33,167 nt of DNA from Chitinophaga pinensis (GTDB taxonomy: Bacteria > Bacteroidota > Bacteroidia > Chitinophagales > Chitinophagaceae): positions 1-33,167 of the forward strand of contig CAMDNL010000006.1 of assembly GCA_945902975.1 (NCBI GenBank), read 5' to 3'. The notes below the pieces were generated by a model. That model did not search any database. It was not told where the DNA came from and worked only from the letters and a program-made list of their open reading frames with translations. A program made the position numbers and the translations under genes. Below are positions 10,116 to 18,647 of the stretch, one piece after another (positions within the stretch are counted from its first letter, which is position 1; each line of letters opens with the position of its first letter).

Positions 10116-11132
10116 TTAAATTAAGCTATTAAGCCAAGCTTTTAAATGAGTTGTAATTTGTGCAGTTTCAATAATGAATCCATCATGACCATACATAGAG
10201 TCTATTGCCACTAAATTTGCATTTGGCATATGGGCCTCCATGAATGCTTGTTCGGCCAACGGACATAAAATATCACTATTGATTCCAATGATTAAAGTTG
10301 GTGTTTGTATGGATGCCAAAGTAACCGCTAAGTCGCCCCCTCGACCTCGCGCAAGGTGGTGACTATCCATGGACTTTGTGAGTAACCAATAACTATATGC
10401 GTTAAATCGATTCACTAATTTATCCCCTTGATAATTCATATAAGAGGATGCCTTGAAGTCATCCATTTTTTCAGGATCTGCATCGGTTTGTTTTTCTTTG
10501 AAGATGCCATAGTTACGATAGGTTAACATTCCAATGGCTCTTGCCGCTTTCAATCCTTTTGCGCCTGCATTCGGCTTAGTTTCCTTCCATGTTGGATCCG
10601 CTTCAATCGCCAATCTTTGGGCCGTATGTATTGCAACCGCCCAAGCACTTTCAGCAGCGGTTGTGGCAATCAAAAACATTTTCTGAATCACATTTGGCTC
10701 CATCAAAGACCATTCTAATGCTTGATATCCACCCATGCTTCCTCCTAATAAAAGATCAATTTTTTCAATACCTAAATGTTGTCTCAATAAAATATGTGCA
10801 CGCACCATGTCTCGAATAGTGATATTAGGAAATTGATCAAGCCTAGTATCTAATTCATCTACACTCAATGGGCCTGTAGATCCATAACATGAACCAATCA
10901 TATTCGCACAAACAATAAAGTAATCGTTTGGATTAATAATAGATCCTTCGCCTACCAATCCCTTCCACCAATCAGCTGCATCCGAATTAGCCGTTAGTGC
11001 ATGACAAACCCAGGCTACTTTTTTACCAGGCGTATATTCCCCATAATAATGATAGGCTATTTTAAGCTTTGGCAAACTAATCCCAGATTCAAGGGTAAAA
11101 GGTTGATGGTATTTATAGATGACTGGGTCCAT
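10116..11132 (-). CDS. metX: Homoserine O-acyltransferase, MetX family (acetyl donor presumed)
   Basis: Alpha/beta-hydrolase with 'DLLLGGSMGGYQALEW' nucleophile elbow, 'PTLIIGINSDILCPLAEQ', 'SMYGHDGFIIE'. Confidence 0.92.
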   Translation of the reverse strand: MDPVIYKYHQPFTLESGISLPKLKIAYHYYGEYTPGKKVAWVCHALTANSDAADWWKGLVGEGSIINPNDYFIVCANMIGSCYGSTGPLSVDELDTRLDQFPNITIRDMVRAHILLRQHLGIEKIDLLLGGSMGGYQALEWSLMEPNVIQKMFLIATTAAESAWAVAIHTAQRLAIEADPTWKETKPNAGAKGLKAARAIGMLTYRNYGIFKEKQTDADPEKMDDFKASSYMNYQGDKLVNRFNAYSYWLLTKSMDSHHLARGRGGDLAVTLASIQTPTLIIGINSDILCPLAEQAFMEAHMPNANLVAIDSMYGHDGFIIETAQITTHLKAWLNSLI

Positions 11133-11171
11133 TTTATCGCTTTCTTGTGCTAACTAAGTGGCTATTTGAAT

Positions 11172-11187
11172 TACCTTTGTAAAGGTA
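11172..11187. promoter_or_regulatory. Near-palindromic divergent promoter element between metX and the OsmC gene
   Basis: TACCTTTGTAAAGGTA: TACCTTTG on + and TACCTTTA on -. Confidence 0.45.
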
Positions 11188-11226
11188 CAATATTTATAAT
11201 TCCTATTCACGACACAAATTAACCAA

Positions 11227-11646
11227 ATGGCAACGATCACTCTTAAGCGCACCGATTCCGATTATCAGTTTCAAACCATTGACGAAGCCGGTCAGGTGAT
11301 GACAATGGATATTCCAGAGGACCAAGGTGGTCATGGTAATGGTGTAAGACCAATGCAAGCTTTGTTGAGTGCTTTAGGTGGGTGTAGTGGCGTAGATGTA
11401 GTGATGATTTTAAATAAACAAAAAGAAATCATTGAGCATTACGAAATGGAAATTAGTGGAGAACGTGCAGAACATAAGGAACCTGCTTTATGGGAAATAA
11501 TTCATATTATTTTCAAACTAAAAGGTTCTATGACAAAAGAAAAAGCAGAGAAAGCATGTGCTTTGTCTATTGATAAATATTGTTCAGTAGCTGCTACTTT
11601 AAGAGCTGCTGGTGCAGTGATCACTTGGGAGGTTGTTATTTTATAA
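11227..11646 (+). CDS. OsmC family protein
   Basis: 'RPMQALLSALGGCSGVDVVMIL...HYEMEISGERAEHKEPALWEIIHIIFKLKG...KACALSIDKYCSVAATLRAAGAVITWE', matching the OsmC fold with its conserved Cys residues. Confidence 0.92.
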   Translation: MATITLKRTDSDYQFQTIDEAGQVMTMDIPEDQGGHGNGVRPMQALLSALGGCSGVDVVMILNKQKEIIEHYEMEISGERAEHKEPALWEIIHIIFKLKGSMTKEKAEKACALSIDKYCSVAATLRAAGAVITWEVVIL

Positions 11647-11663
11647 TTTTTTATTGCGTATTC

Positions 11664-12830
11664 ATGAAACACGATCAGTCTAAATTAATTCGTACACAAA
11701 TTGAAAGAACTGCAGAGGGCGAACATTCAAGTCCTTTGTTTCTAACTAGTAGTTTTTGTTTTGACGAAGCAGAGTCCATGCGCGCAGCGTTTGCAGACGA
11801 ATCGGATGCGAATATTTATAGTCGTTTCTCTAACCCAAATGTGCAAGAATTTGTGGATCGTTTAGCAGTGCTGGAACATGCAGAAGCAGGCTTTGCTACA
11901 GCAAGTGGTATGAGTGCGGTGTTTGGCTCTTTCATGGCCTTATTAAAAAAAGGAGATCATCTTTTATCTTGTAATGCTGTTTTTGGTAGCACCCATAATG
12001 TGGTGACTAAATACCTGCCAAAATACGGAATGGAATATAGTTATGTATCCGCAAATGCTTCTGCTGCAGAATGGGAAGCTGCGATACAACCCAATACAAA
12101 AATGATTTATTTAGAAACACCTACTAATCCTGGATTAGAAGTGTTAGATATTGCTATGATTAGTGCGATCGCAAAAAAACATCATGTTATTTTGAATGTT
12201 GATAATTGTTTTGCCACTCCTATTGGTCAAACACCCATTGATCTTGGCGCAGACCTTGTAGTACATTCTGCTACGAAATGGATTGATGGACAAGGACGTG
12301 TATTAGGTGGTGCAGTAGTCGGTAGAAAAGATTTGATTCATGAAATTTTTTTATTCTGCAGGAACACAGGGCCATCTCTATCCCCTTTCAATGCATGGAT
12401 ATTGAGTAAGAGTTTGGAAACCTTAGAAGTTCGAATGGAAAGGCATAGTAAGTCGGCTTTTTCGATTGCACAAAAATTAGAAGGGCATGCAAAAATTAAT
12501 TTTGTAAAGTATCCATTCCTTAAATCCCATCCACAACATACTATTGCTATCAAACAAATGAAAGACGGTGGCGGTATAGTTTGCTTTGAATTAAAAGGAG
12601 GATTGGAAGCAGGACAACAATTTTTAAACCGTCTTAAAATGCTTTCATTAACTGCGAACCTAGGAGATTCAAGAAGCATCGCTTCGCACCCGGCAAGTAC
12701 CACCCATTCTAAACTTTCCGAAGCAGAAAGACAAGCCCTTGCAATTACCCCAGGATTGATTAGAATTTCAGTAGGCTTAGAACATGAGGAAGATATTTTA
12801 AACGATATCCTACAAGCACTGGACGCCTAA
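11664..12830 (+). CDS. metZ: Trans-sulfuration family PLP enzyme, probable O-acyl-homoserine sulfhydrylase
   Basis: MKHDQSKLIRTQIERTAEGEHSSPLFLTSSFCF..., 'YSRFSNPNVQEFVDRLAVLEHAEAGFATASGMSAV', PLP-Lys 'HSATKWIDGQGRVLGGAVVG'. Start ATG 11664, downstream of the track's TTG. Confidence 0.88.
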   Translation: MKHDQSKLIRTQIERTAEGEHSSPLFLTSSFCFDEAESMRAAFADESDANIYSRFSNPNVQEFVDRLAVLEHAEAGFATASGMSAVFGSFMALLKKGDHLLSCNAVFGSTHNVVTKYLPKYGMEYSYVSANASAAEWEAAIQPNTKMIYLETPTNPGLEVLDIAMISAIAKKHHVILNVDNCFATPIGQTPIDLGADLVVHSATKWIDGQGRVLGGAVVGRKDLIHEIFLFCRNTGPSLSPFNAWILSKSLETLEVRMERHSKSAFSIAQKLEGHAKINFVKYPFLKSHPQHTIAIKQMKDGGGIVCFELKGGLEAGQQFLNRLKMLSLTANLGDSRSIASHPASTTHSKLSEAERQALAITPGLIRISVGLEHEEDILNDILQALDA

Positions 12831-12854
12831 AACATCCTTACAAAATACTTTAGT

Positions 12855-12888
12855 GCCCTGCTCACAACCATGAGTGGGGTATTTTTTT
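12855..12888 (+). terminator. Probable terminator after metZ
   Basis: CCCTGCTCA-CAACCA-TGAGTGGGG stem (two G-T wobbles) followed by TATTTTTTT. Confidence 0.6.
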
Positions 12889-12966
12889 GCTATTCATTGT
12901 GTCCTTTTTACAATATAGTTTGTATATTGAATACGCTTAAAATTCTAATGATTTAAAAAACAACCT

Positions 12967-14163
12967 ATGAAATTAAAAACAGGTGTATTGCTCTCTTTAA
13001 TGATGTTTCTCCAATATTATATTTGGGGTGCTTGGTACGTAACAATGGGCACCTATATGGGTGAAAAATTAGGTGCATCAGGTGTGGCCATTGGTGCTGC
13101 ATATGGTGCGGGTGCAATTGCTACCATCATCTCTCCTTTCTTTGTAGGGATGATTGCGGATCGCTTTTTTGCTGCTCAAAAAATCATGGGTGTATTGCAT
13201 ATTGTTGGTGCTGCTTTATTATTTTATGCCACAAAAGTGGATAATACAAGTTTTTATTGGGTGATCCTTGTGTACTCTTTATTATACATGCCTACGATTG
13301 CTTTAAGTAATAGTGTCGCATTTGCACAAATGACAGATCCAGGAAAACAATTCCCTTGGATTCGCGTTTTTGGAACCTTAGGTTGGATTGCCGCTGGTTT
13401 AGTGATTAGTCAATTGGGTATTGAAAAAACCGAGGGTACATTTATTGTTGCTGCTGGAATTTCTGCAGTGCTAGGCCTATTGAGTTTTGCTTTACCAAAT
13501 ACACCGCCAAAAGCAGCAGGCACGCCTTCTTCTATGGGTGCAATTTTAGGAAAAGATGCTTTTGTGTTATTGAAAAATAAATCTTTCTTAATCTTCTTTA
13601 TATCGGCTATCGCAATTTGTATTCCTTTATCATTTTACTATGGATTTGCAAATTCTTTCTTAAATGAAATTGGTTTAGATAATGCAGCTGGGAAAATGAC
13701 GATGGGTCAAATGTCAGAAGCGATTTTCATATTAGCAATACCATTCTTATTCAATAAAATTGGCGTTAAAAACATGTTGATTTTTGGAATCTCTGCATGG
13801 GTATTGCGTTATGTTTGTTTTGCTTACGGTAATATGGATGCAAGTTGGATGTTGTATGCAGGCATTATTTTACATGGTATTTGTTATGACTTCTTCTTTG
13901 TGACAGGTTATATGTACACAGAAAAGAAGGCAGGTGAAAATATTAAAAATGCAGCTCAGGGTTTATTTACTTTTGCTACCTATGGGGTGGGTATGTTTAT
14001 TGGAACCAATTACAGCGGATTTGTTGTAGAGCAAAATAAATTAGCAGATGCTACTGGCCACAACTGGACAAGTATCTGGTTAACGCCAGCAGCAATTGCA
14101 GGCGCAGTTCTGATTGCCTTTATCTTATTCTTTAAAGAGAAAAAAGAAATAGCAGCTGCTTAA
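12967..14163 (+). CDS. MFS transporter, nucleoside:H+ symporter (NupG)-like
   Basis: 398 aa multi-pass; 'LMMFLQYYIWGAWYVTMGTYMGEKLGASGVAIGAAYGAGAIATIISPFFVGMIADRFF' is typical of the Bacteroidota NupG-like family. Confidence 0.85.
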   Translation: MKLKTGVLLSLMMFLQYYIWGAWYVTMGTYMGEKLGASGVAIGAAYGAGAIATIISPFFVGMIADRFFAAQKIMGVLHIVGAALLFYATKVDNTSFYWVILVYSLLYMPTIALSNSVAFAQMTDPGKQFPWIRVFGTLGWIAAGLVISQLGIEKTEGTFIVAAGISAVLGLLSFALPNTPPKAAGTPSSMGAILGKDAFVLLKNKSFLIFFISAIAICIPLSFYYGFANSFLNEIGLDNAAGKMTMGQMSEAIFILAIPFLFNKIGVKNMLIFGISAWVLRYVCFAYGNMDASWMLYAGIILHGICYDFFFVTGYMYTEKKAGENIKNAAQGLFTFATYGVGMFIGTNYSGFVVEQNKLADATGHNWTSIWLTPAAIAGAVLIAFILFFKEKKEIAAA

Positions 14164-14176
14164 CTCAATATTTTTA

Positions 14177-14204
14177 AAAGCCTATCCCCTGGGGTAGGCT
14201 TTTT
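14177..14204 (+). terminator. Terminator after the MFS gene
   Basis: AAAAGCCTATCCCCTGGGGTAGGCTTTTT strong hairpin with T-run. Confidence 0.85.
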
Positions 14205-14251
14205 CATTTATATTATTTAATTATATTTTTTCATTCTTCATTCAATCAATT

Positions 14252-15442
14252 ATGAGAATCGCAATGTTAGGTGCTGGGTTTATAGGTCGTTTTTATGCAG
14301 ATGCATTACAAGGCTACAGAAGTAAAGACAAAGTCGTAAGTATTTATGCACGTCGTGAGGAGTCAGCTAAAAAATTTGCTGCAGATTACAACTGTGCTCA
14401 CTGGACCACCGAAATGGAGGAAGCCATTGCACATCCAGATGTAGATATTGTTTGCATCTCCTTGCCTAATAATTTACATGAAGCTGCTGTGATGATGTGT
14501 TGCAAACATAAAAAAGCAGTCATGACCACCAAGCCACTAGGCCGAAATGGTGCAGAAGCAAAACGTATGTTGATTGCAGTTGAAGAAGCTGGTATTTTTA
14601 ATGGTTACTTAGAAGATCTTGTGTACACGCCTAAATTTATCAAAGCCAATCAAAGTGTAAAGGAAGGTGCATTGGGTCGTGTATTATGGGCTAAGTCTCG
14701 CGAAACACATCCTGGCCCGCATAGTGAATGGTTCTGGGACATTGAGCAAGCAGGTGGTGGATGTATTTTAGATTTAGGTTGTCATTGCGTGGAAATATCA
14801 AGATCTTATATTGGCAAGGATATCAAACCAATCGAAGTCATGTGTTGGGCAGATACACAAGTCAAACCAATTGAGGCCGAAGATCATGCGATAGGATTGG
14901 TAAAATATGAAAACGGTGCGATTGGACAATTTGAAGTGAGTTGGACTTTTAGAGGAGGCTTAGATTTAAGAGACGAAGTGATGGGTACAGAAGGCACCAT
15001 TTGGATCAATAGTTTTTTAAGAACAGGCTTTGAGATGTTTACCACAGGTAAAGGTGGTGACTATATTGCAGAAAAAGCAGAAAGTGATAGAGGTTGGTTA
15101 TTCCCTGTGGGCGATGAATTGAATGAACTTGGATACAATCATATGTTCATGGACATGTTCAACTCCATCGAAAAAGGGGTAGCCCCAAAAGAAACATTTT
15201 ACGATGGCTATGTGGTGAATTGTATTTTAGACGCTGCCTATAAATCGGCTAAAACAAAATTATGGGAACCTGTTCAATTAGATTTTTGGAGAGGTAAAAC
15301 TGGATTAACTAAAGAAAGTCATTTAGTCGAATATGATGCGGACCATTATTTAGTGAAGGAAGAGATGACCCACTATGGTGCAAAGAAATTAATCTTGAAG
15401 CATAAGACGACAGGAAAAATCTCTGAACAAACAATTAATTAA
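14252..15442 (+). CDS. Gfo/Idh/MocA family oxidoreductase
   Basis: N-terminal Rossmann 'MLGAGFIGRFYADAL', 'HPDVDIVCISLPNNLHEAAVMMCCKHKKAVMTTKPLGRNGAEAKRM', 'GGGCILDLGCHCVEISR'. Confidence 0.92.
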   Translation: MRIAMLGAGFIGRFYADALQGYRSKDKVVSIYARREESAKKFAADYNCAHWTTEMEEAIAHPDVDIVCISLPNNLHEAAVMMCCKHKKAVMTTKPLGRNGAEAKRMLIAVEEAGIFNGYLEDLVYTPKFIKANQSVKEGALGRVLWAKSRETHPGPHSEWFWDIEQAGGGCILDLGCHCVEISRSYIGKDIKPIEVMCWADTQVKPIEAEDHAIGLVKYENGAIGQFEVSWTFRGGLDLRDEVMGTEGTIWINSFLRTGFEMFTTGKGGDYIAEKAESDRGWLFPVGDELNELGYNHMFMDMFNSIEKGVAPKETFYDGYVVNCILDAAYKSAKTKLWEPVQLDFWRGKTGLTKESHLVEYDADHYLVKEEMTHYGAKKLILKHKTTGKISEQTIN

Positions 15443-15463
15443 TCCATTGGTGACTGCTAGTTT

Positions 15464-16249
15464 ATGTCTACAAAAAATGTACTCCCCCATCATTTAAAAC
15501 AGCTACTTGAAAAAGGTGAAGATCAGTTTCAGTCTGGTATCTCTGTAGACTGTGTGATTTTTGGATTTCATGAACAACAACTTAAAATCTTATTGCTGAA
15601 AGTTGATACTGTTCATAAATGGGCATTGCCAGGTGGTTTTATTAAAAAAACAGAGCACATCGAAGAAGCGGCTTATAGAGTATTACAAGAAAGAACAGGT
15701 GTTAAAGATATTTTCCTTCAGCAATTTCATGTTTTTGGTGCTCCTGATAGAGCTGATGCAAGTATACATCAGAAAAGATATCAAAGCTTTGGGATTAAAA
15801 TACCTAAAAACAATTGGCTGATACAAAGATTCATCACTGTTGGATTTTATGCATTAGTAGATTTTAATGAAGTTAAAATTCAACCATCAGAACAAGAAGC
15901 ACAATGGCAATGGATGGATATCGAATACTTAAATGGATTAATGATGGACCATGCAGCAATTGTTCAAAAAGCTTTAGAAACACTTAGAACTCAACTAGCC
16001 TACCTCCCTATTGGTAAAAACTTATTACCAAAAAAATTCACGATGCCTGAATTACAGAAATTATACGAAACCATCTTAAATGAAAAATTAGATCGTAGAA
16101 ATTTTCAACGAAAATTGCTCAGCTTTGATATTTTAAACCGATTGACAGAGACCAAAAAAGGGGGCGCGCATAAAGCAGCCTACTTGTACTCTTTCAATGA
16201 AAAGAAATACCAAAAAGCACTTAAAGATGGCTTATATGGTAGTTGGTAA
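15464..16249 (+). CDS. Nudix-domain transcriptional regulator (NrtR/AraR-like), Nudix domain plus winged HTH
   Basis: 'SGISVDCVIFGFHEQQLKILLLKV...WALPGGFIKKTEHIEEAAYRVLQERTGV' and C-terminal 'PELQKLYETILNEKLDRRNFQRKLLSFDILNRLTETKKGGAHKAAYLYSFN', typical of NrtR-type regulators. Confidence 0.85.
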   Translation: MSTKNVLPHHLKQLLEKGEDQFQSGISVDCVIFGFHEQQLKILLLKVDTVHKWALPGGFIKKTEHIEEAAYRVLQERTGVKDIFLQQFHVFGAPDRADASIHQKRYQSFGIKIPKNNWLIQRFITVGFYALVDFNEVKIQPSEQEAQWQWMDIEYLNGLMMDHAAIVQKALETLRTQLAYLPIGKNLLPKKFTMPELQKLYETILNEKLDRRNFQRKLLSFDILNRLTETKKGGAHKAAYLYSFNEKKYQKALKDGLYGSW

Positions 16250-16287
16250 ATGATAGCCTTATTATATACAATGAAATGCCCTAAAAA

Positions 16288-17019
16288 ATGGTAAGTTTAG
16301 GTATGCAAAGCTTGGGGAATCAATTTCATATTCATTTACTAGGAGATCATGCCATCTTAATTAAATTAAGTAAGGGCTTGAATGGAGGGATTGATCGAGA
16401 TCTGCTTGCCCTTGCAGCATTTATAAAAGAACAAAAAATACAAGGGATCAAGGATATTATTTTAGCTTATGATAATTTAACCTTGGTGTATGATATCCTT
16501 GATTTTGATTCCAACCCCTATTTATACGTCAATCAGTTAGTCTGTAATTTTATTGCTGAAGCTTCAAATCACATTGCACTCAACAACGCAAGCAGGTTAA
16601 TTGAAGTACCTGTTTGTTATGATCCAAGTTTAGGGATTGATTTAGAAGCTGCTGCAAAAATTGCTAACTGTAATATTGAGGCACTGATTCAAGAACATAC
16701 AGCGCATATCTATACCGTGTATTGTCTCGGTTTTTTACCGGGCTTTGCCTATATGGGTGATGTCCCTAAAAAAATACAACTACCAAGACATCCACAGCCA
16801 AGAGCAACAGTAGTTGCAGGTAGTGTGGGCATTGCAGGAAAACAAACAGGCATCTATCCAATGGACTCCCCCGGTGGTTGGCAAATTATTGGGCGTACAC
16901 CATTAAAAATATTTGATACAATAAAACTCTCCCTTTTCAAAGCCGGAGATCAAGTAAAATTTAATCCCATTGACTTGGCATTGTTTCATGAATTAAACAA
17001 CCAAGAAAATGTCTATTAA
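16288..17019 (+). CDS. pxpB: 5-oxoprolinase subunit PxpB (KipI-like)
   Basis: 'YTVYCLGFLPGFAYMGDVPKKIQLPRHPQPRATVVAGSVGIAGKQTGIYPMDSPGGWQIIGRTPLKIFD'. Start could also be ATG 16303. Confidence 0.93.
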   Translation: MVSLGMQSLGNQFHIHLLGDHAILIKLSKGLNGGIDRDLLALAAFIKEQKIQGIKDIILAYDNLTLVYDILDFDSNPYLYVNQLVCNFIAEASNHIALNNASRLIEVPVCYDPSLGIDLEAAAKIANCNIEALIQEHTAHIYTVYCLGFLPGFAYMGDVPKKIQLPRHPQPRATVVAGSVGIAGKQTGIYPMDSPGGWQIIGRTPLKIFDTIKLSLFKAGDQVKFNPIDLALFHELNNQENVY

Positions 17020-17920
17020 AATCATTAAAAAAGGTTTGTCCGATCGCATTGTTGATCAAGGAAGATTTGGTTTCCAAGATCTTGGCATTCAACCATCGGG
17101 ACCCATGGACTTTTTATCCGCTCAATTGGCAAATATCATTTTAGGTAATGCGTTGAATCATCCTGTTTTTGAATTGCATTTCCCAGCTTCCACTTTTGAA
17201 TTTCAAGAGCCCATGCATATTTGTATTAGTGGTGCAAATTTTGTGCCGGTGATCAATGAAAAAAGCATTGCCCTCAATACCCCTATTCAAGTGTACCCTC
17301 AAGACCAACTTAGTTTTCTACAACCACTAGAAGGTCGCTCTGCCTATATGGCTTTTAAAGGCGAGCTGGATGAAAATAAAAAATGGTTAAATAGTTATAC
17401 AAGTTTCCAAACCACTTTAAAAAAAGAGGATCATTTTTCTATAAAGCCTGTGTCTCTCTGTGATGGGTTAGTCAATTCAGTTGAACATGATTTAGTACAA
17501 CAAGTTCAAAAGACCCTATTCAACGAACATGAAATTAGATTTATTCCCGGACCTGCCTGGAATGATTTAACACCTGTCTCCATTCAAGTATTGATGCATC
17601 AGTCATTTACGATTGATGCAAAATCAAATCGAATGGGTTTTTTATTGGAAGGGACGCCTATCCATTTAACTGAGCCAAAACAATATGTTTCAAGTGCAGT
17701 CACAATGGGCACATTACAATTGTTACCCAATGGTCAAATCATTGTCTTAATGGCTGATCATCAAACCATTGGAGGTTATGCCAATTTGGGTCAAATAATT
17801 TTGGTAGATTTACCTAGGCTTGCACAATTAAATAACCATAGTCATTTTAAGTTAAGCATTACCAATGTTCAAACAGCCCATCAACTTTATCGATCAATAC
17901 AGTCCTGGTTTATCCATTGA
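17009..17920 (+). CDS. pxpC: 5-oxoprolinase subunit PxpC (KipA-like, biotin-dependent carboxyltransferase domain family)
   Basis: 'DQGRFGFQDLGIQPSGPMDFLSAQLANIILGNALNHPVFEL', 'IRFIPGPAWNDL', 'SNRMGFLLEGTPI', 'PNGQIIVLMADHQTIGGYANLGQII'. Confidence 0.93.
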   Translation: MSIKIIKKGLSDRIVDQGRFGFQDLGIQPSGPMDFLSAQLANIILGNALNHPVFELHFPASTFEFQEPMHICISGANFVPVINEKSIALNTPIQVYPQDQLSFLQPLEGRSAYMAFKGELDENKKWLNSYTSFQTTLKKEDHFSIKPVSLCDGLVNSVEHDLVQQVQKTLFNEHEIRFIPGPAWNDLTPVSIQVLMHQSFTIDAKSNRMGFLLEGTPIHLTEPKQYVSSAVTMGTLQLLPNGQIIVLMADHQTIGGYANLGQIILVDLPRLAQLNNHSHFKLSITNVQTAHQLYRSIQSWFIH

Positions 17921-18647
17921 CATTAATTGTGATATGGGAGAAGGTATGCAAAATGATGCCTTCTTAATGCCCTATATTAGTAGTGCAAATATTGCATGTG
18001 GGTATCACGCTGGGGATGATGCTACCATTAAAAGAACCATCGAATTAGCTTTAGAAAACAATGTGGCTATTGGTGCTCATCCAAGCTACAATGATAGAGA
18101 AAATTTTGGGAGACTTACTCAACCTATTGCTTTAGTTGAACTCGCTGAACTTATAAGTGATCAAATATATTTATTTGAAAAAATCACCAACCAGATGGGT
18201 TGCAAGATTCATCATATAAAACTGCATGGTGCTTTGTACAATGATTGTGCAAAGGATGCTTTATCAAGTAAGATTGTAGCACAAACAATACAAGCCATTG
18301 ATCCTTCCATCATGTTGTATGGATTGAGCGGGAGTGATACGATAAAAGAAGCAAAAGCAATTGGCTTACAAACTGTACAAGAAGTTTTTGCAGATAGAAC
18401 CTATCAGTCAAACGGACAATTAACACCAAGATATTTGGATCATGCACTCATCACAGATCCAATTGAATCTGCAAAGCAGGTCTTATCAATGGTGTTGGAT
18501 CAAGAAATAAAGACAGTTGACGGAACCATGATTGCAGTCAACGCAGAAACAATTTGTATTCATGGAGATCATGAAGCAGCAGTAGAAATCGCAAAACACT
18601 TATTCAGTACATTACAACAATACCAGATTGAAATCAAACAACCCTAA
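17865..18647 (+). CDS. pxpA: 5-oxoprolinase subunit PxpA (LamB/YcsF family)
   Basis: 'SIDINCDMGEGMQNDAFLMPYISSANIACGYHAGDDATIKRTIELALENNVAIGAHPSYNDRENFGR'. The 5' end overlaps pxpC by 56 nt; true start uncertain. Confidence 0.93.
   Translation: MFKQPINFIDQYSPGLSIDINCDMGEGMQNDAFLMPYISSANIACGYHAGDDATIKRTIELALENNVAIGAHPSYNDRENFGRLTQPIALVELAELISDQIYLFEKITNQMGCKIHHIKLHGALYNDCAKDALSSKIVAQTIQAIDPSIMLYGLSGSDTIKEAKAIGLQTVQEVFADRTYQSNGQLTPRYLDHALITDPIESAKQVLSMVLDQEIKTVDGTMIAVNAETICIHGDHEAAVEIAKHLFSTLQQYQIEIKQP

Noticed and set aside
11133-11226. SAM riboswitch upstream of metX or osmC
   Set aside because: The 94-bp divergent region is too short and lacks recognisable SAM aptamer core elements.
12338-12703. 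121-aa - strand ORF inside metZ
   Set aside because: Antisense shadow of a well-supported PLP enzyme; no motif.
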